Origin: Blattamonas nauphoetae
Taxonomy: Eukaryota > Preaxostyla > Oxymonadida
NCBI GenBank assembly: GCA_033064195.1
Contig: JARBJD010000689.1
Location: forward strand, 1-23,095
Length of the DNA stretch: 23,095 nt
Direction: 5' to 3'
Shown here: one piece after another, positions 9,092 to 17,856 of the stretch
Layout of the letters: every line of letters begins with the position of its first letter
How positions within the stretch are numbered: position 1 is the first letter of the stretch
Program-made: the position numbers and the translations under genes
Notes under the pieces: model-generated
Told to the model about the DNA's origin: nothing
The model's database searches: none
Seen by the model: only the letters and a program-made list of their open reading frames with translations

Positions 9092-10549
9092 ATGAAAAGA
9101 GCCCTCTGTTATGGAAGAAAGCACTGTCGAAATGGGCATCCCCCGTATTTAGAGCCTGATGAAGAACTGTTGATCCTAAAAAGACTGCAGTTTCTGACGA
9201 CAAGAATCAATGTCTTAAAGGACAGAGAATCAAACAAGGAACTCTTACGGAGCCACAAGCCTCCGCAGGATTCGACCAATCTCTCTCGATCAAATGAGAT
9301 ACAATGCTTCAACAAAACAAACAGCTCTTCCTTTCCTATCATAACTTCTTCATCTCCAACCCACTCATCGTACCCACTACCAACCATCATCGACTGCATA
9401 CCGGAGAAGATTACACTTCGTCATTCTGAGAAGGGTTGGATGACGACACTTCTATTCGAAGATATAGTCAAGAATGATCTTTTTCCGGAGATAGAGAAGG
9501 TCCGATCTCTCCATCTTCGACTTTGGAACGAGGAGAGGGACAAAAATCTTCGTCTGGCAGCTGAGAAGGCGAGAAAGAAACTGGTTGAACAAGCAAGACG
9601 GAACGCTCAGAGACAAGGTCTTGAATGGACAGAAATGATGGAGGAACAAGTTGGATTGAATCAGAAACCACCACCGCAGAACACGGAAACGGATTACACT
9701 GGACGTCCCAATCAACGAGCTCTGCTCATCTTGGATGGGCATTCATCAAGGAATAATCTGTCCTTGATGAGTTGGCTCTTCGAGAATGAAGTCGATGTAA
9801 TCCTTCTCCCGTCTCACACCTCGGCATACCACCAACCACTTGATCAGGTTCCGAACAATACATTGAAAGACAAACTCCACGGATTAGCATTTCCAAAATC
9901 TAGACCTGACAAAGCGGGAATGAATCAATTTATGGATCGAATCTATGATGCAGTACAACATGCGATGCATCCCAATTGCATCCGAGCTGGTTTCCACAAA
10001 TCGGGATTGATTGTGACTTCACCAGCAAAGATGCTGAAGAGTCTGAGGGATGAGGACGAGGAAAAAGAAGCTGGAAGGAATGAGGGAGCGAACCAAGAGA
10101 AGAGTGGAAGGACGACAAAAGAATCTTCAGCGATGATGGAGGAGGGTTCTGAGTCCAGTGATGTGTCATCAGAGTTCGAGTCCGGAGAATGGATTCAATC
10201 ATCACTCCACATCCAATCCGTCGAAGGGTTCTTGAAGACACCAGTCGAAAGTGCCGCAACCATCACACAGATCCGAGAAACAGGTTCGTTCCCACTGTCT
10301 GGGCTAATCTTCACCGACCCGTGTAATAGAGCACGTTGGAAAGTGCATGAAGAGAGGAAGTTGTCCATTAGAGAGACACGACGAAGACGAAAAGAAGAGA
10401 GAGCAAATGCCAGATGTCACAGAGAGATGATAGTCAAAATAAAGAAAGAACAGAAGACGAGTCGAATGATGAGGAAGAAAGCAGCTCCCAGAAAAGCAAC
10501 GAGGAGCGATAGTTATTGTTCAATTTGGCAATATCTCAACAACCCGTGA
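9092..10549 (+). pseudogene. pogo/CENP-B-like transposase (DDE_1), internally deleted
   Basis: A 485-residue open frame. GHPPYLEPDEELLIL (15-29) resembles the CENP-B/Tc5-type helix-turn-helix boundary (G-P-x-L-x-x-E-E). GWMTTLLFEDIV (about 115-126) is the block that follows the first catalytic Asp in DDE_1 proteins, but that Asp region itself is missing, so there is an internal deletion. LLILDGHSS (211-219) holds the second Asp, D215, and LLPSHTSAYHQPLDQV (238-253) the third, D251, at 36 residues. The last 200 residues are acidic, then strongly basic (RRRRKEER). The final codons run into a foldback repeat at about 10520. The missing acidic residue makes it inactive. It is long and open, so either recent or domesticated. 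Confidence 0.75.
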
Positions 10550-10806
10550 ACCAATTTTGATAAAATTTTAATCAGATCCTTTTTTTGATGATTCGAACAT
10601 TTTGGTAAAATTTTGAAAAAAAATTCTGGGTTTCTGGGAAAATTCCAAAAAACCCAAATGTTCTCGACAAAATATACCAAGAAAAAAAGTCTTTCTTTTT
10701 GGAGCACGTTTCGTCGAGATCCATCCGAATATAAGGCACTTTATTTAGTTGAAAACGGATAGCTGGTTGTGGAGATATGACGTCGAAAAGTTCGCGGTGT
10801 TTTGTG
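10520..10806. repeat. foldback repeat, copy A
   Basis: Same family as the cluster at 12968-14652 and closest to its unit D over the whole length. Inverted arms ATATCTC-ACAACC (10531-10544) and GGTTGTGGAGATAT (10765-10778) enclose an A/T-rich centre with CTGGG, CCCAAA and TTTCGTCGAGAT landmarks. It overlaps the last codons of the pogo-like frame. Confidence 0.8.
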
Positions 10807-11028
10807 TGTTTTACTGTATGAAGCTACGGAGCCCAATAATGGGTCTTGAACTCCAATTTTCTGTCATGATTATTTTCTCACCAAAACAACACTTCCCAGA
10901 AAAAATCTCGATTTATGGCGGGTTGATGAATTTCGGCGCCTTTCTGACAGCACGATAAGGATTTATGAGTGACTCACTTAACGTATTGAAATCTCAGAGT
11001 TGTCTGATATCTGAACTGTTGTTCTTGA
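10807..11028. other. spacer, nothing recognised
   Basis: No coding or repeat signal identified between the foldback copy and the next minus-strand frames. Confidence 0.4.
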
Positions 11029-11695
11029 TCAGTCGGTGTTTTTTTGAAGAAATGGAGAATCAACAAATTGTTTGTACGTGATTAAACATTGTTGATGGTG
11101 AGATTGAGGTCCATAATGACGTTCGATGTCATGAACAGACCTGACACAAGAAATGGTGGCTTCCTTTTCTTCTAGGATCCAGTCTTGTAGAAGAGTGCCC
11201 TTTATGATATGCTTCTGAGCAGCGCAAGCGATATAAATAACGCCATTTCCGTAGATTTTGTAGATGTTGTCATGATGACCAGAAATAGACATCGTGATGG
11301 TCTGAAGAAATGTCAACACGATCGGAAGGTTCACAATTGATTTTTCCTGCTGTACGGGCTTCTTTGGAGAGATATTTTGTCCTTTCGCAGGAAGAGGGAC
11401 AGATCGTGATTGCAAAAGAGTGAAAACACGTATATTCCACGTGTGGTGTTCCCTGAGCCTTGACATGGTGTAAAAACACGGAAAAATCACAAAAATACCA
11501 CTGCTGGATGACATCGAGAGATGATGTGAGGAAGGTAGAGAGGTGGGGCAGAAAGGAGATCGCCGTGACACGATCCGAATGAACCTTCCTCCACCACGTC
11601 GATATCGATGCTGGCAGGTGGAACAGCTTCGAACTTTGGACGAGCTTCGACTGAAATCGTGATTGTGGAGGAGGTTGACTGTAATCAATCCACAA
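11029..11695 (-). other. minus-strand remnant, weakly WD40-like
   Basis: Two overlapping minus-strand frames (11270-11695 and 11029-11688) cover this stretch. The first contains HSDRVTAISFLPHLSTFLTS followed by IQQW, which resembles one WD40 blade (H-x3-V-x-x-F-x-P ... S-x-D ... W). The second, towards 11029, contains YGNGVIYIACAAQKHII and EATISCVRSVHD, again faintly propeller-like. If real, this is a decayed or intron-split host gene for a WD-repeat protein. A single blade is thin evidence, and I am not confident it is coding. Confidence 0.22.
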
Positions 11696-11839
11696 AAGGA
11701 TCTATTAGCAATCCGATTCGATCAATCTCATCGAACCGTGACACTTTTGATAAATCCTTCAACGATCATTTTCATTTCAAACTTTCATTAATTCACTTAA
11801 CAATACGTAAATGGTGATAAAACCAGGTGGGAAGCGTTC

Positions 11840-12850
11840 ATGAACCTCGATCAACCCATATTTCTATTTTATCCGTCGTTCATGGAGAACGGCAATCATT
11901 TCGATTGCAGTGAAGAAACCTTTTCAAACTATAACTCGTCAACGATTGACAAAACTGTTGAAACCATTCGGAATAAGACATTGGACCTCGGCATTGATAT
12001 CACAATTGGAAAATCGGTCAAGAAAAATAACGATCGTGAAGTGGTTCTCAGATGTGAATGCTCCGGAAGATATCGTCCACAAAAAAACCCCTTCAAACAG
12101 CCTCGAAAAGACTGGACATCAAAGAAAACCAACTGCCCATTTCGGATCCGAATCAAGGGTTCAGACACCGATCAAACTGCCTGACCGAGGAGGAGAAACA
12201 ACAGCGCTACCATTCGTTAGTACGCACACTCCTCCCATCAAGATTCAACAGTTTTTCCTCCAACAACAACCACCTCAACTTTTAAGAGCAATAGATCGGA
12301 ATGTGAACGAATTGTCATGGCTGCAACTAAAGCGGGATGGTTGTGCCAACATCGTGTCATTTCTGATCAGTTTTCTGTTGTATTCCTCTTCCCGCCACAA
12401 GCTATTCCGTATCTAAAAGCAAATTCTGTATTTATGACGATGGACGCGCGGCCCCAGAGCACAAGGAAAACAAGAATAGACTGGAGTCAAATGGCTTTTC
12501 GGGGAGAGAGTCAGGAATGTGAGACAGAATCTTCAGCAGATCTGATGCGATGAGTGGTGGTTTGCCGATGGAAATGTCTGGCGTTTTTTTCTTTTTTGAT
12601 GGGGCAGCACTTTTTGAAATCAGAAAATAGTTTGGATACTCATTTTTGAATTTCATTTCAGCAAACAGCCGAACAAGATTTTTTTTCCATTCTCAAGGAT
12701 GCGTTGGAGACTTATATCGATGTCATTCTCGTGAAAGTTATCCAAACACTGACACGGGCATTCGTCTCGTTTTCTGATTTGGATTCTCGAACTGTTTTAC
12801 GATCTCAAAAAACCTCATCCATATCTTGTTTGACTGTTTGCTGAAATGAG
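11840..12850 (+). pseudogene. MULE transposase, decayed, second copy
   Basis: The opening frame (11840-12184) has the FAR1-like front end: REVVLRCECSGRYRP (66-80) and SKKTNCPFRIRIK (94-106) match the C-x-C ... KKTxCPFRI zinc block of Mutator-like transposases. After a frame change, LTEEEKQQRYHSL (12182-12220) resembles the linker helix. LFPPQAIPYLK and FMTMDARPQSTRK (near 12390-12470) resemble the start of the catalytic domain, where MDATYKTNK with the first Asp is expected. A candidate intron ends at TTTCATTTCAG (12651-12661). Beyond it, FFSILKDALETYIDVILVKV fits the region leading to the second catalytic block. Several frame changes mean it is dead. No terminal inverted repeats were found. 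Confidence 0.62.
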
Positions 12851-13062
12851 ATCTAAAAATGAGTTTCCGAACTTTTTTCTGATTTCACAAATTTCTGCGC
12901 AACTCAATAATAGTTGTTTCAAAAACCCGAACTTTTCATAAACCTGGAACATGGGACTTTATAGATGTGTCATTACCCCGGTTCTGTCAGCAACCCGGAA
13001 CCTGGGGTTGAAACAAACCATTTTGGTCAAACTAAGAAAAAATAAAATTTGAAAATTGTCTA

Positions 13063-13452
13063 TCCTGGCGAATCGGAGAAAACCTCAAAAAACCTCGTTT
13101 TCGGCCCTTTTGGTAGTGTGTCCTTATCATATCTCCACAACCAGAGGACCAATTGTGATGAAATGTTCCACAAAAACGTTTGTTTCGAGAAAAGACTTTT
13201 TTGAAAAAAAAATTGAAAAAAAATGTTGGGTATTTGGAAAGTTGCCAAAAAACGCTGTTTTTCTCGCCCAAAAATTTCTTAGGAAAATTTGTCATTTTTT
13301 TGTGAGTCTTTTTTTGATATATTCACGATAAAAATGCTTTTTATTTGGTCTAAAACGGATGTCTGGTTGTGGAGATTTGAGCTGAAAGAGTTTGAAAAAT
13401 GTGTGATTCCGACTGAAAACAGTATTTTGAGGTTTTCTCCGATTCTCCGGAG
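13063..13452. repeat. foldback unit B
   Basis: Left arm from CGAATCGGAGAAAACCTC to CATATCTCCACAACCAG (13128-13144). Right arm from CTGGTTGTGGAGATTTGA (13363-13380) to GAGGTTTTCTCCGATTC. The middle is runs of A and T. Confidence 0.75.
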
Positions 13453-13530
13453 CATTGATAGTTGTGTCACCAATATGTCCCATGTCACCAATTAGGCACT
13501 TTTTCTGGAAAAATCAATATTGGTCAAACT

Positions 13531-14133
13531 AATAGATACACTCAAAACCCGGAATTTCTCCAAAACCCGGAACATGGGGGTTGAAAGATACATATTGGGC
13601 AAACTAAGACAAAAATAAAATTTGAGAATTATAGACCGACGCAAATCAGAGAAACCCTCAAAATACCTCTTTTTGACCTGTTTGAATCAGGAGAACTGGT
13701 CATATCTTCACAACCTGTGAACCGATTTTGATGAAATTTTTCAGATGAACGTTTTTTTGATGAAACGAACAATTTGAAAAAAAAAGGAGAAAAAATTCTG
13801 GATATTTGGGAAAATAGAAAAAAACCCATATTTTTCTCGATAAAAAATTCTTAGAAAAAAAGATCTTTCATTTTTTGAGCAGCTTTTGTCGAGATGTTTA
13901 CGATAGCAATGCACTTTATTTGGTGCAAAACCGATGGCTGGTTGTGGAGAAACGAGCCGAAAAAGTTGAGAAAAATGTATGCATTGTTGCTGTAAACAGT
14001 ATTTTGAGGGTTTCTCTGATTTGCGTCGGTCTATTATTCTCAAATTTTATTTTTTTCTTAGTTTGCCCAATATGTATCTTTCAACCCCCATGTTCCGGGT
14101 TTTGGAGAAATTCCGGGTTTTGAGTGTATCTAT
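13531..14133. repeat. foldback unit C, complete inner palindrome
   Basis: Arms of about 140-185 bp run from AATAGATACACTCAAAACCC on the left (13531) to its complement ending near 14133. They include CCGGAACATGGGGGTTGAAA and GACCGACGCAAATCAGAG with matching complements (about 13996-14133). This is the best-matched pair in the cluster and looks youngest. Confidence 0.8.
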
Positions 14134-14159
14134 AAGAAAAATTCAAAAATTTAGAATTT

Positions 14160-14652
14160 TACTCCATCGCAATCCCGAGAAAACCTCAAAATGCCCCCTT
14201 TTGCCCAAAGAAAAAAACATTTCGGCAATATCTCAACAACCAGTGAATCGATTTTGATGAAATTTTTCATCAAAACGTTTTTTCGGTGAAACGAACATTT
14301 TGAAAAAAATGTGGAGAAAAAATTCTGGGTATTTGGGAATATCGAAAAAAACCCATATTTTTCTCGACAAAAAAATTCTTCGGAAAAAAATCGGTTTCTT
14401 TTTTGAGCAACTTTTGTCGAGATCTATCCGACTATAATGCATTTTATTTGGTTAAAACGGATATCTGGTTGTGGAGAGACGAGCTGAAAAAGTTTGAAAA
14501 AATGTGTGCATTCGTAACGTTAAACGTATTTTGAGGTTTTCTCCGATTCGCCAAGATAGAAAATTCAAATATCAATTTTTTCTTTGTTGGACCAAAATGG
14601 TTTGTTCCAACCCCAGGTTCCGGGTTGCTGACACTGACCGGGTTAATGACCA
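14160..14652. repeat. foldback unit D
   Basis: Inner arms AATATCTCAACAACCAG (14227-14242) and ATCTGGTTGTGGAGAG (14463-14478). Its right outer arm pairs with the left outer arm of the whole cluster at 12968. Confidence 0.75.
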
Positions 14653-14671
14653 ATCGATTAGCCCACATTTC

Positions 14672-14752
14672 TTTTCTTAGAGCAGCTTTTTATCGAGATC
14701 TTTACGAAAACAATGCACTTTAATTGATTCAAAACGGATAGCTTATTATATA
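14672..14752. repeat. foldback repeat fragment
   Basis: Matches only the right half of the family: TTATCGAGATC, CAATGCACTTTAATTG and AAAACGGATAGCTTATTATA. It stops where the terminal GGTTGTGGAG would be, and has decayed further than the others. Confidence 0.65.
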
Positions 14753-14956
14753 GGGAAATCAGTTTTTGACAAAACGGGTCCTCCACAGAAAAAAGGCCGA
14801 CATTCGTGAATTATTGACAGTAGTGGTATAAGCGAAATGGGAACCAAACTGGCATAGGTGATACTCCTAGGAGAATTGGAACGAGAAATCATTTTGAATC
14901 TCAGAGCCAATTGATTTTTTTTAATATGACTCATTCTAATTTCCTTCTCACTTACT

Positions 14957-14991
14957 ACTGAAATATTGACATTTCAGAGTAGTCAATATTT
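14957..14991. repeat. overlapping alternative hairpins left of the virus-like genes
   Basis: AAATATTGAC (14961-14970) and GTCAATATTT (14982-14991) are perfect 10-bp inverted arms around an 11-base loop. Overlapping them, ACTGAAAT (14957-14964) can pair with ATTTCAGAGT (14971-14980), apart from one bulged base. The two folds exclude each other. This is the only strong hairpin between the foldback cluster and the first element gene. Its role (end, origin or terminator) is unknown. Confidence 0.55.
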
Positions 14992-15092
14992 TGCCGTAAA
15001 TTCGAAAATAATTGCCAAAAAATGACCTCGTTTTGAAGCGTCTTTTTTGAAGCAAATTTTGAGTACTTTCAGAAAACAACGTCGATTTCTTT

Positions 15093-15123
15093 TTTTATTC
15101 AATTTTTTAATTTGTATAAAATG
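15093..15123 (+). promoter_or_regulatory. shared start-site motif, gene 1
   Basis: TTTATTC, then TTTTTTAATTTGTA (15103-15116), the four bases TAAA, then ATG at 15121. The same block with the same four-base spacing precedes the starts at 17421 and 17854. It argues for ATG 15121 rather than the upstream in-frame TTG at 15112, which lies inside the motif. Confidence 0.7.
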
Positions 15124-15714
15124 AGTAGCGCATTGACACCAACACAACTACTGGAAATTTTGGACAAAGAAGATTTGAAAATGAAATCACCTCCGACTCT
15201 CAATCGACAAGGAACAACATATCTCACTGGAAGCACTTTCGAATATTATCTCGAAGATAAACCAGATGAGATTTATCGAGTGTACGTTCATAGTTTCGTC
15301 AAAGGATCTAGACCTCATACAAATCGTCAGAGATATCTTCGGGCAACAAATTGTTGTACAAAAGAGAAGCTAATTGAATCAATGAAAAATGAGAATTGTG
15401 AACTCATTTCTGAATACACTCATTCTAGTACCCCAGTAACATATCGACATGAAGGAATCGAATGGATAGTGATCCCATCAAAATGGATGAAAGGATTCAG
15501 AACTCATCAGAACAAACGAAAACGATACACACAATCGTTTGTTGAAAATGAATTGAAAAAAGAGAATTGTGAACTCATTGGAACATACACAAAGGTACTT
15601 GAGCCATTCAAATATCGCGATTTACGAACAAAGAATGAGTATTACGTTCGCTTGGACAATTGGTTGTATTTTGGAGACCGTCCTCACTTGAAAAAGTACC
15701 ATGAAAGGTCTTGA
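15121..15714 (+). CDS. three-module protein of unknown function
   Basis: A 197-residue protein starting at the ATG four bases after the shared motif. It consists of three similar modules of about 55-60 residues (roughly 20-75, 77-137 and 138-195). Modules 2 and 3 are clearest: NCELISEY / NCELIGTY, then VTYRHEG / FKYRDLR, an aromatic-rich strand, W, and a basic turn ending in Thr-His or Pro-His. Module 1 keeps FEYYLED, YRVYVHSFVKGSRPH. The pattern (residue 'cEL ... Y ... Y+ ... W ... G ... PH') faintly recalls repeated small domains found beside homing-type nucleases in phages and giant viruses, but I cannot name the family. It is basic and could bind nucleic acid (inference). A two-module paralogue follows at 17421. 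Confidence 0.75.
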   Translation: MSSALTPTQLLEILDKEDLKMKSPPTLNRQGTTYLTGSTFEYYLEDKPDEIYRVYVHSFVKGSRPHTNRQRYLRATNCCTKEKLIESMKNENCELISEYTHSSTPVTYRHEGIEWIVIPSKWMKGFRTHQNKRKRYTQSFVENELKKENCELIGTYTKVLEPFKYRDLRTKNEYYVRLDNWLYFGDRPHLKKYHERS

Positions 15715-15822
15715 AAACACTGAAAATCTATTTTTGTCTACAAATCAGTCGAATCCAACATGATAACCATTTCGAAAAATTCTGCAAAAAATTCTAAAAT
15801 CTCGGGGACACTGTCGGTCATC

Positions 15823-15841
15823 GATCAAGACAATCTTGATC
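15823..15841. repeat. perfect 8-bp hairpin
   Basis: GATCAAGA, loop CAA, TCTTGATC, about 110 bases after the stop of gene 1. There is no T-run directly after it, so a terminator role is not supported. Confidence 0.6.
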
Positions 15842-16896
15842 AAAATTGGTTGGGAATTCGTCGAACTGTGTACCGAACTTAGGTCCAAAAAGTGACGAAA
15901 AAGTCGATGTTCAGATTTCGCCACTATGAACACCTTTATGTCTCAAATTGTGTTCAAACACGTTCTAAAATTACGAAATTGATTTTGATAGGTGAAATTT
16001 TAGGAAAAAAGCACTTTTGAAAAAAAAGTTTGATCCGACCCCACAACATATTTTGAAAATGACAAAAATTTTAAGGAGGAGAAAGTGACGTCTCGCTCTT
16101 CTCCTACACGTCACTTTTCGCCCTCTGATGGTCTCAAAACGTGTCAAATCGGTAGTGGAGATGTATTCGCGTCATTCGGTTCTGACGATCCTCGACACAC
16201 GATCGTTTTCACAATTTTTTGTCAATTTTCATTTCTCATTGATTTCACGTCAACCACTTCACAATCGCACTCAAGCGACGCTTTTTTGAGAATTCTGGTT
16301 GTACATCACCTATAGTTCTCTCTGGAGGGTCGGTTTTTCGATCACACTTGTGACGACACATTTGCACCAACATTTTGACACTATGGATTTTTTGATCTGA
16401 ATTTCGTCGCAAATCCTTCTTTCTCACGGTCTGAGTAAGGTGTGCTCAAATTTTGAGGAGATTTTGTCGGATAGTTCTCCCATAAAGTCACTTTTTCATG
16501 TTTTCACTTCTCAACTTTTGACCGTTTTTGTCACTTCAAAACCGACTGTAGTCCCTTTCATTTCATCACTTTCTCTCCCCATTTCACCTCGAATTAGTTC
16601 ATCATTCCTCTTCATTTTGCTCATATCACTTCCATTTTGTGGGCCGTTCTCACTTCACTAGCACATCATTTTAGTCAACTTTTCATCACTGTTTTCACAA
16701 AAACAGAGTAAAAGAAAGCGAAACAACCAACAATGAAACGGGCAAGTCTGAAACTGAGAGGGAAATTGACGAACGTGAAAATGACGTGAAATGTGACACC
16801 AATAGTGAAAATTAGGTCTGTGTTCAGGTTTTTCTCTCTTAAATACAACAAAAATGATTCAAAAAAGTACGTGATATGATGAAGATTACGGAAAAA

Positions 16897-17244
16897 TACC
16901 GAGATATGAAGTGAGCCGTTGAATGGCGGATCTCTGCAAAAGTCCGGAAAACTCAGTAAACGAGAATTAGTGTGAACTTACAGAGAAAAAGTTTCAGAGA
17001 AAGAAACATGAATGAAGTGGTAAAAAAGAGTAAACAACGAGAAAACGAAGACAGAAGTGAGGTCAAAAACGAAAACATAACGAGTGAAAATGAAGTGACA
17101 ATTCAACCATAAACAGTTAAAACAGAGCTGAAAAAAGAGAGAAATGAGAGTGACATACTCGTTTTTACATAAAAGTACCGAGATCCACGACCGATCCTGA
17201 AACTCCGCATAACTCTGCAAAAGTTCGGAAAATCCAAAAAACGA
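16897..17244. repeat. diverged direct repeat, 279-280 bp apart
   Basis: TACCGAGAT at 16897-16905 recurs at 17176-17184. CTCTGCAAAAGTCCGGAAAA at 16933-16952 recurs with one change at 17213-17232, and both copies end in AAACGA. The sequence between the two patches has diverged. It suggests a short old duplication or paired binding sites. Confidence 0.6.
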
Positions 17245-17392
17245 AGCACACCATGATGATCTCCAACATCCGATGAATCTCAAACGCGACAAATCAGAAC
17301 GAAACTATCACTTGTGAGAAATGAGTGATCGAACCCATTGATCCTCGATTTCAACGAAAAATCCAAAACTGAGAAATCAACGAAAGAAAATT

Positions 17393-17423
17393 TATTTTTG
17401 AATTTTTTAATTTGTATTAAATG
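17393..17423 (+). promoter_or_regulatory. shared start-site motif, gene 2
   Basis: TTTATTTTTG, then TTTTTTAATTTGTA (17403-17416), the four bases TTAA, then ATG at 17421. Confidence 0.7.
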
Positions 17424-17810
17424 AATCCAACTGAGATGTACAACGAAAGACGTCGAGTATGTTCAGAACAAGCATTAATTGAATCAATGAGAGAAGAGAA
17501 CTGTTCGCTAGTCTCTGAGTATGTCAGAAATAATGTGCCGGTGACGTATGTTCATGAGGGAGTTGAATGGAGAATAAAACCAAAGTTGTGGAATCAAGGA
17601 AACAGACCTCACCTAGCGAAACGTCGACACTACACTCAATCATTTGTGGAGAATGAACTGAGGAAGTACAATTGTGAGCTCGTAGGTGAGTACACTAAAG
17701 TTCTGGTTCCATTCACATATCGAGAGATTGGCGGAAGTGAAGTGTTCAGAATTAGACTTGATTCCTGGTTAAAGGCACCGAAAAAGCCCCATCAGAGAAA
17801 ACAGAAATAA
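17421..17810 (+). CDS. two-module paralogue of the 15121 gene
   Basis: A 129-residue protein that aligns with modules 2 and 3 of the 197-residue protein, with about half the positions identical. Shared blocks include LIESM, ENC-L-SEY, PVTY-HEG-EW, HYTQSFVENEL (identical from TQSFVENEL) and NCEL-G-YTKVL-PF-YR. It lacks the first module. Like its relative it is basic, especially at the end (KAPKKPHQRKQK). The function is unknown; nucleic-acid binding is only inferred from charge and context. It starts exactly at the shared motif, and its stop is 43 bases before the polymerase start, so the two probably form one transcription neighbourhood. DNA-level similarity to the relative is patchy, so the duplication is not recent. 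Confidence 0.75.
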   Translation: MNPTEMYNERRRVCSEQALIESMREENCSLVSEYVRNNVPVTYVHEGVEWRIKPKLWNQGNRPHLAKRRHYTQSFVENELRKYNCELVGEYTKVLVPFTYREIGGSEVFRIRLDSWLKAPKKPHQRKQK

Positions 17811-17825
17811 ACGCTCAACTTTTTT

Positions 17826-17856
17826 TATTTTCGGATTTTTTAATTTGTAGTAAATG
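17826..17856 (+). promoter_or_regulatory. shared start-site motif, PolB gene
   Basis: TTTATTTTCGG, then TTTTTTAATTTGTA (17836-17849), the four bases GTAA, then ATG at 17854. This copy gives TAAATG at the start codon, as in late promoters of poxviruses and some relatives. Confidence 0.7.

Larger units (their letters stand above)
12968..14652. repeat. cluster of foldback (palindromic) repeats with nested arms
   Basis: Outer arms 12968 to about 13100 and 14524-14652 are long inverted repeats, with CAGCAACCCGGAACCTGGGG on the left and its complement on the right. Inside lie three related units of about 390-600 bp, each with its own inverted arms. The arms carry CTCCACAACCAG-like and CTGGTTGTGGAG-like cores, outer TCGGAGAAAACCTCAAAA, and an A/T-rich middle. 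No coding sequence is evident. They look like non-autonomous foldback or MITE-type elements that inserted in or amplified within one another. Confidence 0.85.
15715..17398. other. 1.7-kb gene-free gap inside the element
   Basis: It separates two genes of an otherwise tight layout (the other gaps are 43 and 23 bases). Left of about 16,690 the plus strand is pyrimidine-rich in places (16440-16680); right of it, it is purine-rich to about 17160. It contains a perfect small hairpin (15823-15841), a diverged direct repeat (16897-16964 and 17176-17244) and an ATCACT/AGTGAT inverted pair (17307-17329). A hydrophobic 104-residue minus-strand frame at 16978-17292 is probably a composition effect. It may be a control region or a decayed insertion. 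Confidence 0.5.

Noticed and set aside
14957-14991. Hairpin as a proven terminal inverted repeat or terminator of the element
   Set aside because: No matching copy at another end is visible and no T-run follows in the usual place, so it is reported only as a structure.
15112-15120. TTG start for the three-module gene
   Set aside because: It lies inside the shared start-site motif. ATG 15121 has the same spacing to the motif as the other genes.
16978-17292. Hydrophobic 104-residue minus-strand frame as a membrane protein
   Set aside because: The plus strand is purine-rich here, which makes any complementary frame rich in Phe, Leu and Ser. There is no start motif.
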